This document shows, piece after piece, positions 9,165 to 18,305 of a stretch of 64,000 nucleotides of DNA; within the stretch, counting starts at the first letter, position 1, and every line of letters begins with the position of its first letter. Below the pieces are notes generated by a model. It did not search any database. It saw only the letters and a program-made list of their open reading frames with translations, and was not told the origin of the DNA. Location of the stretch: the NCBI GenBank assembly GCA_039519185.1, contig CM076848.1, positions 60,290,778-60,354,777 of the forward strand, in the 5' to 3' direction. The position numbers were made by a program, and so were the translations under genes. The DNA comes from Astragalus membranaceus. Taxonomy: Eukaryota > Streptophyta > Magnoliopsida > Fabales > Fabaceae.

Positions 9165-9790
9165 ATAATTGCATTTACCGGCGCATTTTTTTTAAATTTC
9201 GCGTAAACCCTGTCCGCCGGTAAGTGTACCAAATCTGCCGGTAATTTAACAGTCGAAATAAAATCCGCCGGTAACATTGTAAAATCCGCCGGTAATATAC
9301 TGGGGGATCCAGGCCGCCGGTAACGTGCCAAAATCCGCCGGTAAATGACCAACATTCTGGTAGTGGTGGGGCGGTGGCGGTAGATGAGCGGAGTAACGGG
9401 GAAAGCATGGGCGTGGGTTTTTAGCATTGTTTTAATGATTTTTATAATTTATAAAGAGGGACACGCGGTAATTGCATTTACCGGCACATTTTTTTTTAAA
9501 TTTCGCGTAAACCCTGTCCGCCGGTAAGTGTACCAAATCCGCCAGTAAGTGTACCAAATCCGCCGGTAATTTAACAGTCAAAATAAAATCCGTCGGTAAC
9601 ATTGTAAAATCTGTCGGTAATATACTAGGGGATCCAGGCCGCCGATAACGTGCCAAAATCCACCGGTAAATGACCAACATTCTGGTAGTGGTGGGGCGGT
9701 GGCGGTAGATGAGCGGAGTGACGGGAAAGCATGGGCGTGGGTTTTAGCATTCTGTTTTAATGATTTTTATAATTTATAAAGAGGGACACG
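9165..9790. repeat. Tandem duplication of the right CACTA end plus flank
   Basis: The segment 9165-9466 (end of the subterminal repeats, the TAGTG terminus at 9361-9365 and about 100 bases of outer flank) is repeated from 9467, with the second TAGTG at 9686-9690. The second copy has an extra 21-base internal duplication and several substitutions. The copies show that terminus and flank moved together as one unit. Confidence 0.8.
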
Positions 9791-10034
9791 TGGAACATTT
9801 TGGAGCAAGAGATGTATCTAATGGATGATGATATGGGAAAGGCAGCAAAGGTACGGTACCTCAAGGTACCGAATCCATTCCCTATTACGAGTATGAGGCG
9901 GTGGTCACCATTAATTCAATGACCAGCACAACAATGGGTGGTGGGGGGACCATATCCTTCAAAACCATATATATTTTGAAGCACCCTTGAGTTAACTATT
10001 TCGACTCTTACAGGTGAATTCAACCATCACTATC

Positions 10035-10702
10035 ATGACCACGGCAACTCGCCACATATTTTTCAACTCACAATTTCTTGACAAGGTTCTCTTTCTTTCT
10101 TTTCTCCAATTTACTTTACAAAATATTCATTTTCATTCCATTCAACTTTATAATCTATTTGTAAAACAAAATCCTTTATTGCCAATTTTACCTTGTTTTT
10201 GACAAAATTAAGGTTATATTATTTTTGACAAAATTAAGGTTAATTTTTGACAAATTCCTCTACATAGGACTCACAAAATGTGTATTTTTTGTTGTTTGTG
10301 ATTCTAATTGTTATATTATTTACTGCAGCATACTAGGAACAACAACATATGTACTACATTCACCACAAAAATCAATTATGTGAGTGGAAATCTGAAGTCT
10401 CATAGATCAGAATTTCTTCCACCTCTTTCTGCAACCTTAAAGAGGAAAACCAAGGAGCTGAGAAAAGACAATGATGAAGAGGAAGAGGAAGAGGAAGAAG
10501 AAGAAGAAGATGAAGAGGGAATTGTTCCAGAAGTAGTGACAAACAAGATGATAAGCAGGATGGGATTTTCAGTGGGAATTCCATTAGGTATTTGGTTTTT
10601 CTTTTTTCCATTTTTTTACTATCTCAAGGTTGGTCTGAAAATTGATGTGCCCCCCCCCCCCCACTTGGGTTTCTTTCATCGTTTCATTCTTCTTCTTCTA
10701 TG
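10035..10702 (+). pseudogene. PAM68-like chloroplast membrane protein gene, broken
   Basis: Exon 1 (10035-10085) encodes a Ser/Thr-rich start resembling a transit peptide. A 243-base GT-AG intron (AAG/GTTCTC to ACTGCAG at 10328) leads in frame into exon 2 at 10329. Exon 2 has a Lys/Glu-rich region, a run of about 14 acidic residues, then the family core PEVVTNKMISRMGFSVGIPL and the membrane segment FFPFFYYLKVGLKIDVP. This family helps assemble photosystem II or the NDH complex in the thylakoid. The codons after DVP hit a run of 13 C (10650-10662) that shifts the frame. The other frame then continues with TWVSFIVSFFFFYGI and a stop at about 10702, so the second membrane helix is truncated. Upstream lies the CACTA palindrome, about 140 bases from the ATG. 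Confidence 0.68.
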
Positions 10703-10864
10703 GGATCTAGACAGAGTTAGTTAGCACATTGTTTGTCCAAAAAACACTATATGAGAAAGTTATGGAAACTTTAGGCAGAGTCATGGCGGATCTTGACAAA
10801 AAAAATTGAGGAGGTCAAAATAATAACAAATTTATAAAAAACTTTAATTGTTTAGCCATAATGT

Positions 10865-11165
10865 TTCATTTGGTTTAGTGGTCAAAGTTATATATGTCAA
10901 CATTAATGTTGTGGGCTCGAATCTTTCTAGGGGTAGTTTTCTTGTATCATTTTTGAGAAAAATATACAATTAACTGGAAAAAAAAACCGAAGGGATTGAA
11001 CTACAAACCGGTAACTTGTTGTTTGTTGTTCATTCTAGGTGTACTTTGTTTGAATTATTTTTGAGCAAAATATACAATTAACTGGAAAAAAACGAAATGT
11101 CAAACCAAAGGATCGAACTACAGACCTTGAAGACTCCAGTAACACTCTTAACCGCTCAACCGTTG
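10865..11165. repeat. Two SINE-like tRNA-related segments in opposite orientation
   Basis: On the plus strand TGGTTTAGTGG (10874-10884) and GGGCTCGAATC (about 10914-10924) resemble RNA polymerase III A and B boxes at a suitable spacing. On the minus strand of 11100-11165, a GAGCGGTTAAGAG-like A box and GTAGTTCGATCC form a second such pair. Both are followed by similar tails containing AAAATATACAATTAACTGG. They look like partial SINEs or tRNA-related repeats facing each other. No true tRNA cloverleaf is evident. Confidence 0.35.
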
Positions 11166-11337
11166 GGTAACTTGTTGTTTGTTGTTCATTTAATTATATA
11201 TAATCTAATCTTTAGAGGTGAAGAAGGGAATGGAGGCAGAGGGTAGGGAAGTTGTAGAGGATGAGCTGGTGGAGGTATGGTTAGGTGTTTCAAAGAGCTA
11301 TTTGTAGGAAAATATGTTTTCATTGAATATGACATTT
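11166..11337. other. Unassigned spacer
   Basis: AT-rich DNA with a short G-rich stretch at 11218-11280. I see no feature that I can support. Confidence 0.4.
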
Positions 11338-13225
11338 TTAGAGATGTAGATCTTTCCTATAGGGGATAATCACTTGTAACCTTTGTGAGCAAGGGAGTAG
11401 CCAAGGAAAACAGCTGGAACCAAAGACTCTGAGGTGTTGGTAATCAGGAGGTTGACCATAGAATGAGGTGAAAGAAAGCATGGTCCCTGAATTTGAGAGG
11501 TAGGTTGGCTTGGCACATAAGGGTAAGACAAAGCTCAACAATGTGTCTGTGGTTTCTTTTTACCACACCATTTTGATGGTGTGTGTGAGGACAAGTTAAT
11601 CTATGAAGAACTCCTAACTCGGTGATCAATTTAGTGAGGGGACAAAATTTTCCCCCAACAGTCAGTTTGATGGACTTTGAGTTCGGTATTGAATTGTAAC
11701 CTAGTCATGGCTTTAAAGTTTTTGAAGATAGTGAAGGCTTCAGACTTAGATAGTATAGCCAAGTGAACCCAGAGAAGGCATCAACAAGAGAATGTAGTAA
11801 AAGAAACCATGAGAGGAGGCCATGGGAGAGGCCCTCCAGAGATCACTAAACACAAGTTCAAGTGGTGTGTGATAAACAATAGTGGAATCAGTGGAAGGTA
11901 ACCTATGAGATTCTGTAAAACAACAAGCATTACAAAATGTAGAAACATCTTTATCAGGTAATTGAATATTACAATGTTGAAACACTTTATTCCTCGCATT
12001 GGGATGGGGATGACCTATTCTAAGGTGTCGTGTATAAACTGAAAGAACTGATTTAGCTAGGTAAACTAGTGGTGACATTACAATAAGCAGAAGGTAAACT
12101 AGTAATAGGAGGGGGGAGAAGAAACTAGACTGGGTTGTGGAGGAGTCTTAAGCACATTTTGGAGTTTGTAGAGTTGAACTACTCCCATTAACAAAGTGTC
12201 ACGTTTATCCTGTGATTTGACAAGACAGTGGTAAGGCCAAAATTCAAAGAAAACAGAATTATCTTGTACAAATTTACTAACACTAACTAGGTTTTTTAGT
12301 GATGTTTGGCACGTGTAGGAGGTGGTGTAGGGATAGGGGAACATGTTTGTTATAAGGAGAGGGAAAAGTAGTGGAGCCAATGGAGGGTATAGGTAAACCT
12401 TGTCCATTTCCAATGAAAATCTGGTTGGGACCTTCAAAAGGAGCCTGTTGCTGAATGATCTTGTTGTTGTTGTATCTGCATACTAGTTAGGGTTCTGAGG
12501 TGCTACTGCAATGGTCATTAGAGCAGCAGCTTGAGGTGCTTGCAATGTAGATAACTGCGACTGTTGAGGTGGTTGTAGTGACCTGATGTACTGTAAGGAT
12601 TTGCGAATTGTTGTTGTGGAGGTACACGCACTTGAAATTGTTGATTGAATCGGTGATGGCAAATGACAGCACACTTGACACTGTCTGTGTATTAGAGCGA
12701 CCACGGCGTGCACGGCCTCAGCCACGACCGCGACCACGAAAGCCAAAATTATATGTGTGTTGTTGTGGTTGCGACTGTGTGCCTTGTTGCGACGCAGACA
12801 AAGCAGAGTTTTGAGGCGAACTAGAGGCACGTTGCGCAGAGGTTTGCGTATGAAGCACAGATGCAACATCAGTGGAGGTTTGCTTGCGATAGCGTTGGAG
12901 ACGAACTTTCTGACCAAGAATTAGGGCTTTGGGTACGTCTACGTAGACAGATTCATCAAATTTTCTCTCAATAATTGATACAATTGGATCACAAGCTTGA
13001 GGTAAGCCTTCAAGGAACGCATCAAGGTGAGCGTGCGGCGTAACCGCATCACCAATAGAGGCAAAAGAATCAACGATGTTTTTAATCTTCGCAAGAAATT
13101 CCTTTGCAATTTTTCCTTCTAGTTGCATCGTGCGAAGTTCAGTGTGGATTTGACGCACCTTGCTGCGACCGGTCTTCTGAAAGTAGGTGAAGATCTTATC
13201 CCAAAGTTCGAAGGTGTGAGTGCCT
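11338..13225 (-). pseudogene. Ty1/copia polyprotein remnant (gag to integrase)
   Basis: Minus-strand frames read in order: gag of the copia type from about 13222 to 12718 (WDKIFTYFQKTGRSKV, then FLEGLPQACDPIVSII and a Gly/Arg-rich tail); a decayed zinc knuckle near 12650; spacer and protease region; the GAG-pre-integrase zinc domain at 11746-12078 (HLRIGHPHPNARNKVF, then FCNACCFTESHRLP); and the integrase core with the CPHTHHQNGVVKRNHRHIVE motif at about 11590. The element stops in the integrase C-terminal region at 11338, so reverse transcriptase and both LTRs are missing. Several stops and frameshifts separate the pieces. Confidence 0.83.
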
Positions 13226-13722
13226 GTTTAACTTTAACCCACTGATTTTTTTTTTTAAAAAGGAATCCTCTACTGAATAAAAAAAATACCCATGGTTTGC
13301 ATTCATGACCAATTATCTTCTTTCTGTTCAACTCTCTTCCATTGGGATAATCCATTATCTTCGTTCTGCTCAACTCTCTTCCACGAGCATAATGAGTATT
13401 ATATTATGAGTCATCACTAACATTGCATTTTCTTTATTCATCTCTCTTCATTCCCTTTTCTCTCCCTCAAGAGTCACCGTCGTGAGCCTTTGATTCTGGC
13501 CACCATAGACCGTGTTTCAACTTTCAACAGTATAACCTGGTTAAAATCTACAACAGCTGCCGTGAAATTTTTCCATTGAAGCACCTTAAGATTTTTCACC
13601 ATTGAAGCACCTTGGGATGATTCACCGACTCTCTTCCTCCATTGAAGCTTCCTCCATTGAAGATGAAAAGCTTACAGAATAAACATATGCTTCTACTTTC
13701 TGTATCTACTTTTCTACTTTCT
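13226..13722. other. Non-coding spacer with short CCATTGAAGC repeats
   Basis: The stretch holds C/T-rich sequence (13380-13480) and four to five copies of CCATTGAAGC or CACCATTGAAGCACC at 13570-13662. I see no gene or clear element boundary. Confidence 0.45.
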
Positions 13723-13837
13723 ATCTACTTTCTATATATCAAAACAGATCCGAACACATTTATATTTTTAGACATCACCAAATTTGGACATTTGTCACAA
13801 TTTAGGGGTAAAATAGACAATTCACCACATAAAGACA

Positions 13838-13945
13838 AAATGCTACAGTATCACTACAGTGCGCTACAATGACGTTTTTAACGCGCTACAGTACCACTTA
13901 TGTCGCTCTACAGTACGCTACAGTGACGTTTCTGACGCGCTACGG
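13838..13945. repeat. Short GCTACAGT-type repeat cluster
   Basis: About eight copies of GCTACAGT or GCTACAATG, often with GACGTTT and ACGCGC between them, stand out from the AT-rich surroundings. They probably belong to the subterminal region of Helitron 1. Confidence 0.5.
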
Positions 13946-14317
13946 TAGCAATACATTTTTTTAAATTCAATTTTTTTCAAAAAAACTGACTTTTTTTTAA
14001 AAAAATTTATACACTGTTTTTTTAATTTTTTTTTAAAAACGGTTGTCAATATTTTTATAAAAACAATTAGTCACTATAAATCAATTTTCACTATTTTTAT
14101 AATCTACTCAAACTACTAAAATTAATAAAATAATTAGTCACTATAAATCAATTAGCCACTATCCATTGTCAAAAAAAAAATTGTAAAAAAACTTTAACCC
14201 CTACCAAAAATTACAAAATAACTTTTAAAACTAATCAATTTAACTACTTTCGTTTAAATCAATCAATTTAACCACTGCAAAAAATTACAAAATAACTATT
14301 TTATAATTACTAAAAAG

Positions 14318-14412
14318 AGTAAAATGCCAACGGGAGTGGCAACGAGAGCATCAATGGGAGTGGCAACGAGAGCGCCAACGGGAGAGGCCACGGGAGTGGC
14401 AACGATAGAGGG
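14318..14412. repeat. Minisatellite, GGGAGTGGCAACGAGAG type (left part)
   Basis: About eight copies of a 12-base unit close to GAGNGGCAACGG. The same unit recurs on the other side of the inserted element at 17420-17755, so both belong to the Helitron interior. Confidence 0.7.
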
Positions 14413-14830
14413 ACAAAAAAGTGAGGGACAAAAAACTGATTGAAAACTGCAATCAGAAGCTGCAACTGACGCAGCAAAATGACAAAAAACAACAAATTTT
14501 AAAACCGACTTTTTTTCAGATTTTTTCCAATTTTTTTTCAGTTTTTCTTTCCATAAAAAATCACTTTTTTGTCAGCTTTTTTTACTAAAAACATAATTTT
14601 TTTAACTATTTCTATAATTTACTCAAACTACTAAAATTAATCAATTTAACTACTACCAATTGTCAAAAAAACCATACCTCTAACAATAGTTTCAAAATTA
14701 TTTATTCCAAAAAAATAAATTATTAAATTAATATCACACTCAATAATTAAAAATTTTAAAATTTACTATTTACTATAATCTCTCTATTAAAATTACTAAA
14801 ATCAATCAATTTTTCATGTAATAAATAAAA

Positions 14831-15018
14831 GGCTTTAATACAGTTTTGGTCCCCCTATTTTGACCAACTCACGATTTTGGTCCCCTAAGTTTTAATTTGA
14901 CGATTTTGATCCCCCTATTTTCCCAATTTGAAAAATCAAGGTCCCCCACCCCAATTTTGACCCAATTTGACTGACTTATCCTACGTGGCAGCCCACGTGG
15001 ACTGCCACGTAGGCACAC
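14831..15018 (+). repeat. Left terminal inverted repeat of the Mutator-like element
   Basis: It starts GGCTTTAATACAGTTTTGG and ends in a small palindromic zone with CTACGTGGCAG and CCACGTGG. It matches the right repeat with only a few differences. Confidence 0.9.
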
Positions 15019-15189
15019 CCCCCCCACCCCACCCACCCCCACCCCCCCCTCCCCCCCTCTTCTTCCTCGTGACCCTCTTCCCCTCCCCCTCCATTGTTCC
15101 TCTTCACCCTCCCCCCTCCCACCCCCCACCACCGTGAACCCCCCCTCCCCCTCCACTGTTCCTCTTCCCCCTCCCCCTCCCACCCCCTC

Positions 15190-15420
15190 GAATCCACTCC
15201 CTCCTTCCTCTCATGCTCTCTCTCTCTCCTTCGCATCTCTCTCTCCTTCGCATCTCCCTCCTCTCTCAATCACCGATCCCCCTCGTTTTCCATCTCCCGC
15301 TCGTCGCTCTCCCTCTCGCTCTCGCTCTCGTCGCAGATCGCTCTCGCTCGTCGCTCATCGCTCTCGCTCGTCGCTCGCTCTCGCTCTCGCTCTCGTCGCA
15401 GATCGCAATCACAGTCGGAG
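15190..15420. repeat. C/T-rich simple repeats (TCGCTCTCGCTC)
   Basis: CTCTCT and TCGCTCTCGCTCGTCG runs dominate this stretch. They generate artificial Ser/Arg-rich reading frames in two frames. Confidence 0.75.
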
Positions 15421-15454
15421 GGGGTGGGTGGTGCGAAGGGGGTGGGGGATCGGT

Positions 15455-15608
15455 GGTGGGTTGTGTGAAGGGGGTGGGATGGGGGTGGGGTCGGTGGTGG
15501 GTTGGGGTGGGGTGGGGAGGTGCGACGAGAGAGGGGAGGGGTTACGGTGAGGGAGGGAAGAGGTGGAGGGGGGTGGGATGCGAAGGTTGCGAAGGAGAGA
15601 GGGTGTGA
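15455..15608. repeat. Direct repeat, copy 1, flanking the captured mosaic
   Basis: This G-rich stretch, from GGGGTGGGTTGTGTGAAGG to GGAGAGAGGGTGTG, is repeated almost without change at 16784-16936. The 1.18 kb between the copies is unrelated to the rest of the element. Confidence 0.85.
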
Positions 15609-15989
15609 TGCACGGTAATAGTATACAAGCCTTCTCCGCGCGCTAGTAGAAATAAACTGTTTTCGGACAACTTACTCCGTTTGCTCCGACTCTTGGTCCA
15701 AAAAATCCGAAAAAATTCAACAATCACGAGTCCCAAGGAGCCTAGCATTTCGAGTAGCAAAAACGCGCGAAACCGTTATTGTACTCTTTTCAAAAAATTG
15801 CGCAAAAAAATCAACTAAAATAAAAAAAGAATACACAGTCAATATTCAGAATTTCACCTTCATTTGGTATAGATATCTTAGGAACATATTGAGACGGTAT
15901 GTTTTTATATCTTTCTTCATTATAAAAGTTATTTTCTCGCTGTCTTTTTCTTCTGTGAGAAGTTTGTCCTATTTCTTCTACTTGCACAT
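15609..15989. other. Mosaic filler of uncertain origin
   Basis: The left part (15609-15780) resembles non-coding retroelement sequence. On the minus strand 15990-15830 there is an open stretch reading HVQVEEIGQTSHRRKRQREN and then QYVPKISIPNEGEIL. That part may be another pararetrovirus fragment, but I cannot confirm it. Confidence 0.35.
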
Positions 15990-16120
15990 GGGTTAGTCGA
16001 TCCTAAGGGACGGGGGAAGCCCGTCTGATAGCGCTCTAAGCGCGTACGCCGAAAGGGAATCGGGTTAAAATTCCTGAACCGGGACGTGGTGGCTGACGGC
16101 AACGTTAGGGAGTCCGGAGA
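15990..16120 (+). pseudogene. 25S rRNA gene fragment
   Basis: About 131 bases match the conserved core of plant 25S rRNA. They include GGTTAGTCGATCCTAAG, GGACGGGGGAAGCCCGTC, GAAAGGGAATCGGGTTAAAA and GGCTGACGGCAACGTTAGGG. Both edges are abrupt. It has no flanking rDNA and cannot function. The variable part in the middle (GCGCTCTAAGCGCGTACG) differs from the usual nuclear form as I remember it, so the copy has drifted or comes from a variant repeat. Confidence 0.88.
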
Positions 16121-16321
16121 TTATGCATTCCAACCCATCAAATCCGTTTTAAATACTAGATTTTCTTTCATACGCATATAAGTATATTATCAATGAATAA
16201 CTGGGAATTCCAAGCTCAAAATTATAACAAATTCTGGACAAACTATTTCGAACCTAAAGAAAACATCAACTCTTGATGACCTAACTCGGCTTCTTAGCAT
16301 AATTTCCCCATCCAGTAAGAC

Positions 16322-16390
16322 TATCCTTGATGTCTTCAAGAAACATCTTTACTACCTCATTTCGAGTAATAATTTTAGTAGTTACCTAAC
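16322..16390 (-). pseudogene. Pararetrovirus polymerase fragment
   Basis: On the minus strand this segment matches 1237-1306 of the first locus at roughly nine bases in ten, through the part coding for ITRNEVIKMFLEDIKD. Past both ends the similarity is lost. It is thus a third viral fragment in the window, from a related but not identical copy, and it is embedded in the Mutator-like element. Confidence 0.78.
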
Positions 16391-16429
16391 ATAACAGTTA
16401 TTATTCCAGGCCAGCGAAAGCGATTAAAC

Positions 16430-16774
16430 AGTCAAACAACAGCTTGTACCTCTTCCTCTAGATCGTCCCACTCTTGGCATTGCACCATAGAGATGGCACT
16501 GTAATTGTGCTGCCTTGACAAGGCGTCAGCTGCTTTATTCTCGATTCCCGGCGATCTCAAAATCAAAGCCGAGAAGTTTAGTTATCCACTTCTGTTGCTC
16601 CTCCCCCATCACCCTCTGCTCCGTCAGGAACCTCAAACTCCTCTGGTCAGTATGTACCACAAAGTGCCTTCCTAGAAGGTAGTGTCGCCATTTCTGAACT
16701 GCTATCACAATTGCCATCAACTCCCTCTCATACACAGACTTGTTCTGAGCTCTATTGGATAAGGTTTGGCTCAT
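16430..16774 (-). pseudogene. Ty3/gypsy RNase H fragment
   Basis: The minus-strand frame from 16774 reads MSQTLSNRAQNKSVYERELM, then AIVIAVQKWRHYLLGRHFVV and HTDQRSLRFL: the RNase H module fused to gypsy reverse transcriptase, with YEREL and TDQRSL as landmarks. The frame shifts near 16535 and continues as KAADALSRQ. Only this module was captured; no reverse transcriptase or integrase flanks it. Confidence 0.85.
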
Positions 16775-16783
16775 GGGTGAAGG

Positions 16784-16936
16784 GGGTGGGTTGTGTGAAG
16801 GGGGTGGGATGGGGGTGGGGTCGGTGGTGGGTTGGGGTGGGGTGGGGAGGTGCGACGAGAGAGGGGAGGGGTTACGGTGAGGGAGGGAAGAGGTGGAGGG
16901 GGGTGGGATGCGAAGGTTGCGAAGGAGAGAGGGTGT
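16784..16936. repeat. Direct repeat, copy 2, flanking the captured mosaic
   Basis: Second copy of the G-rich stretch. After it the element continues with GTTGTGGGGGGGTCACGG, whereas copy 1 runs into the mosaic. This copy is therefore probably the original context on the right. Confidence 0.85.
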
Positions 16937-17106
16937 GGTTGTGGGGGGGTCACGGAGGTGGAGGTGGGGGTGGGAGGGGGTGGGGTTGACGAAGGTGGGG
17001 AGGGAGGGGGAGGGGAACAGTGGAGGGGTGGGGGTATCCGTGGGGAAGAGGAACAGTGGGTAGGTGGGGGTGGGGTGGGTGGGGGGGTGGGGGTGGGGTG
17101 GGTGGG

Positions 17107-17304
17107 GGGGTGGGGGGTGCGCCTACGTGGCAGTCCACGTGGGCTGCCACGTAGGATAAGTCAGTCAAACTGAGTCAAAATTGGGGTGGGGGACCTTGAT
17201 TTTTCAAATTGGGAAAATAGGGGGATCAAAATCGTCAAATTAAAACTTTGGGGACCAAAATCGTGAGTTGGTCAAAATAGGGGGACCAAAACTGTATTAA
17301 AGCC
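17107..17304 (-). repeat. Right terminal inverted repeat of the Mutator-like element
   Basis: Inverse of the left repeat, ending at AAAGCC before the target duplication. The inner edge has the same CCACGTGG zone. Confidence 0.9.
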
Positions 17305-17404
17305 TAAATAAAATCAATCAATTTAACCACTAACAATTGTAATAATAAATACCGATTTTGTTTTAACTTTTTGCAACACAACTATTTTAGTAATTTCACC
17401 CCTA

Positions 17405-17755
17405 AAAGACAAAATTTGCAACACAACGAGAGCGGCAATGCGAGACAGGCAATGGAATCGACAACGAGAGCGACAACGGGAACATGAGTGGGAACAAGAG
17501 AGGCAAGGAGAGCGCCAACGTGGATGCATATTTTGAAAAATCTTATTTTCTTTTTTCTTCATTTTTACTCCATCTAAAAATTTTTATTTACTATAATCAC
17601 TCTATTAAAACTATTAAAATCAATCAATTTAACCACTAAGAGAGGTAACGAGAGACTGGCAATGGGAGCTGCAACGGAAGTGGCAACGGGAGAGGTAACG
17701 AGAGCGTCAACGAGAGGGTCAACGAGTATGCAAACGGGAGTGTCAACGGGGATGC
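17405..17755. repeat. Minisatellite, GAGAGNGGCAACG type (right part)
   Basis: Two clusters (17420-17525 and 17638-17752) of a 12-base unit near GGCAACGGGAGA, matching the cluster at 14318-14412. An AT-rich Helitron phrase separates them. Confidence 0.7.
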
Positions 17756-17956
17756 ATATTTTACCTCTAATGTCCAAATACATTATTATGGATCAATGTA
17801 ATTCTGATTGTCAATCTCTTTCCACTTTGAATTTCAAATAATACATTTTGGACATTGTTCACAACTTATGATTATCTTCCAAATTACTATTATTACTTCA
17901 TGGCAATACACCGACCATACAGTATCACCCGTGCGTATGCACGGGTAAAATACTAG

Positions 17957-18305
17957 TTTTCTTGATATGTTTGCTATAAATTAAAGGCTTAAATATATGT
18001 TTGCCCAAATATAGCCGTAATCCAGTTAGGTCCCTGTAAAAAGAATTCAAATGGCCCTAGCAAATATTAAGTGTTTACACTTAAGCCCCTCTGTTAACTT
18101 TCCATAAAAAAAAGATTAACAAAGAAAGATTGAAATGATTCTGCTTTGCTTCAGACTGTTCCAAAAAAAGGGAATAATTAACAGAGAAATATTGACATGA
18201 TTTCAAAAACGATAATCTTTTTTTGTTAATCTTTCTCTATTAATCATTGATGATGTCATGCTGACGTCATCTCCAATAGCCACATCAGTTTTTTTGGATG
18301 GAAAG
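17957..18305. other. Non-coding spacer, possibly part of a small inverted-repeat element
   Basis: It begins with GGCTTAAATATATGTTTG-type sequence common at ends of small plant elements. It also contains an imperfect inverted repeat (AAGATTAACAAAGAAAGATTG at 18109 against its complement near 18220). No boundary can be fixed. Confidence 0.35.

Larger units (their letters stand above)
7706..9365. mobile_element. CACTA (En/Spm-type) non-autonomous element
   Basis: It begins CACTACCAGACTGTTGGTC and ends with the near-perfect inverse (GACCAACATTCTGGTAGTG). Both ends carry about 450 bp of dense direct and inverted copies of TTACCGGCGGATTT / CCGCCGGTAA, the subterminal repeat pattern that binds transposase in CACTA elements. 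The middle (8160-8680) is AT-rich and non-coding. A remnant of a promoter and first exon survives on the minus strand near the right arm. The transposase is absent, so this is an internally deleted element. Flanking bases read CAC on the left and GTG on the right because the flanks themselves are inverted copies, so the expected 3-bp duplication cannot be tested. Confidence 0.6.
7513..9893. mobile_element. Large palindromic composite with CACTA ends
   Basis: The left outer arm (7513-7705, starting GGGAATGGATTCAGTACC) recurs inverted at the right end (about 9691-9893, ending GGTACCGAATCCATTCCC), and partly again at 9366-9466. Inside each outer arm sits a CACTACCAGA end followed by repeats of TTACCGGCGGA, so the whole block can fold back on itself over more than 600 bp. 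No transposase remains. Two readings are possible. One is a CACTA end that inserted into another element and was then copied in inverted orientation. The other is a single foldback element whose true ends are the GGGAATGG termini. I could not find a convincing target duplication at the outer edges. Confidence 0.6.
14831..17304. mobile_element. Mutator-like element carrying captured DNA (Pack-MULE type)
   Basis: The termini GGCTTTAATACAGTTTTGG and its inverse are followed by about 190 bp of nearly perfect terminal inverted repeat (14831-15018 and 17107-17304). A perfect 9-bp target duplication TAAATAAAA lies at 14822-14830 and 17305-17313, which is diagnostic of Mutator-like transposition. No transposase is present. 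The interior holds a GC-rich region with C/T and G/T simple repeats, a 153-bp direct duplication, and between its copies a mosaic of 25S rRNA, pararetrovirus and gypsy RNase H sequence. Long open frames inside, rich in Pro, Gly, Ser and Arg, are caused by simple repeats and are not genes. Confidence 0.9.
13723..17956 (+). mobile_element. Helitron 1 (non-autonomous), interrupted by a Mutator-like element
   Basis: The 3' end is typical of Helitrons: a perfect 8-bp hairpin ACCCGTGCGTATGCACGGGT at 17927-17946, six bases, then CTAG at 17953-17956 followed by T. The interior is AT-rich with minisatellites on both sides of the inserted element. The flanks of that inserted element share the phrase AAAATCAATCAATTT, showing they were once continuous. 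The 5' end is uncertain. A TC dinucleotide preceded by A and followed by TACTTTCTATATATC near 13723 is a candidate. No Rep/helicase gene is present, so the element would depend on others. Confidence 0.55.

Noticed and set aside
7644..9680. Open frames of 77-90 codons in both arms of the CACTA palindrome
   Set aside because: They mirror one another because the arms are inverted repeats of TTACCGGCGGA units; the sequence has repeat character, not coding character.
10874..10924. Possible tRNA gene
   Set aside because: Only A- and B-box-like matches; no acceptor stem or cloverleaf can be drawn.
14869..15608. Several overlapping long open frames rich in Pro, Ser, Arg and Gly on both strands
   Set aside because: They follow C/T, TCGCTC and G-rich simple repeats inside the Mutator-like element, occur in several frames at once and have no domain.
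15990..16120. Functional rRNA gene
   Set aside because: Only about 131 bases of 25S rRNA with abrupt edges inside a transposon.
16711..17173. Gly/Val- and Pro-rich open frames on both strands
   Set aside because: Product of GGGTGGGG-type repeats; the same reading occurs in the duplicate at 15455-15608.
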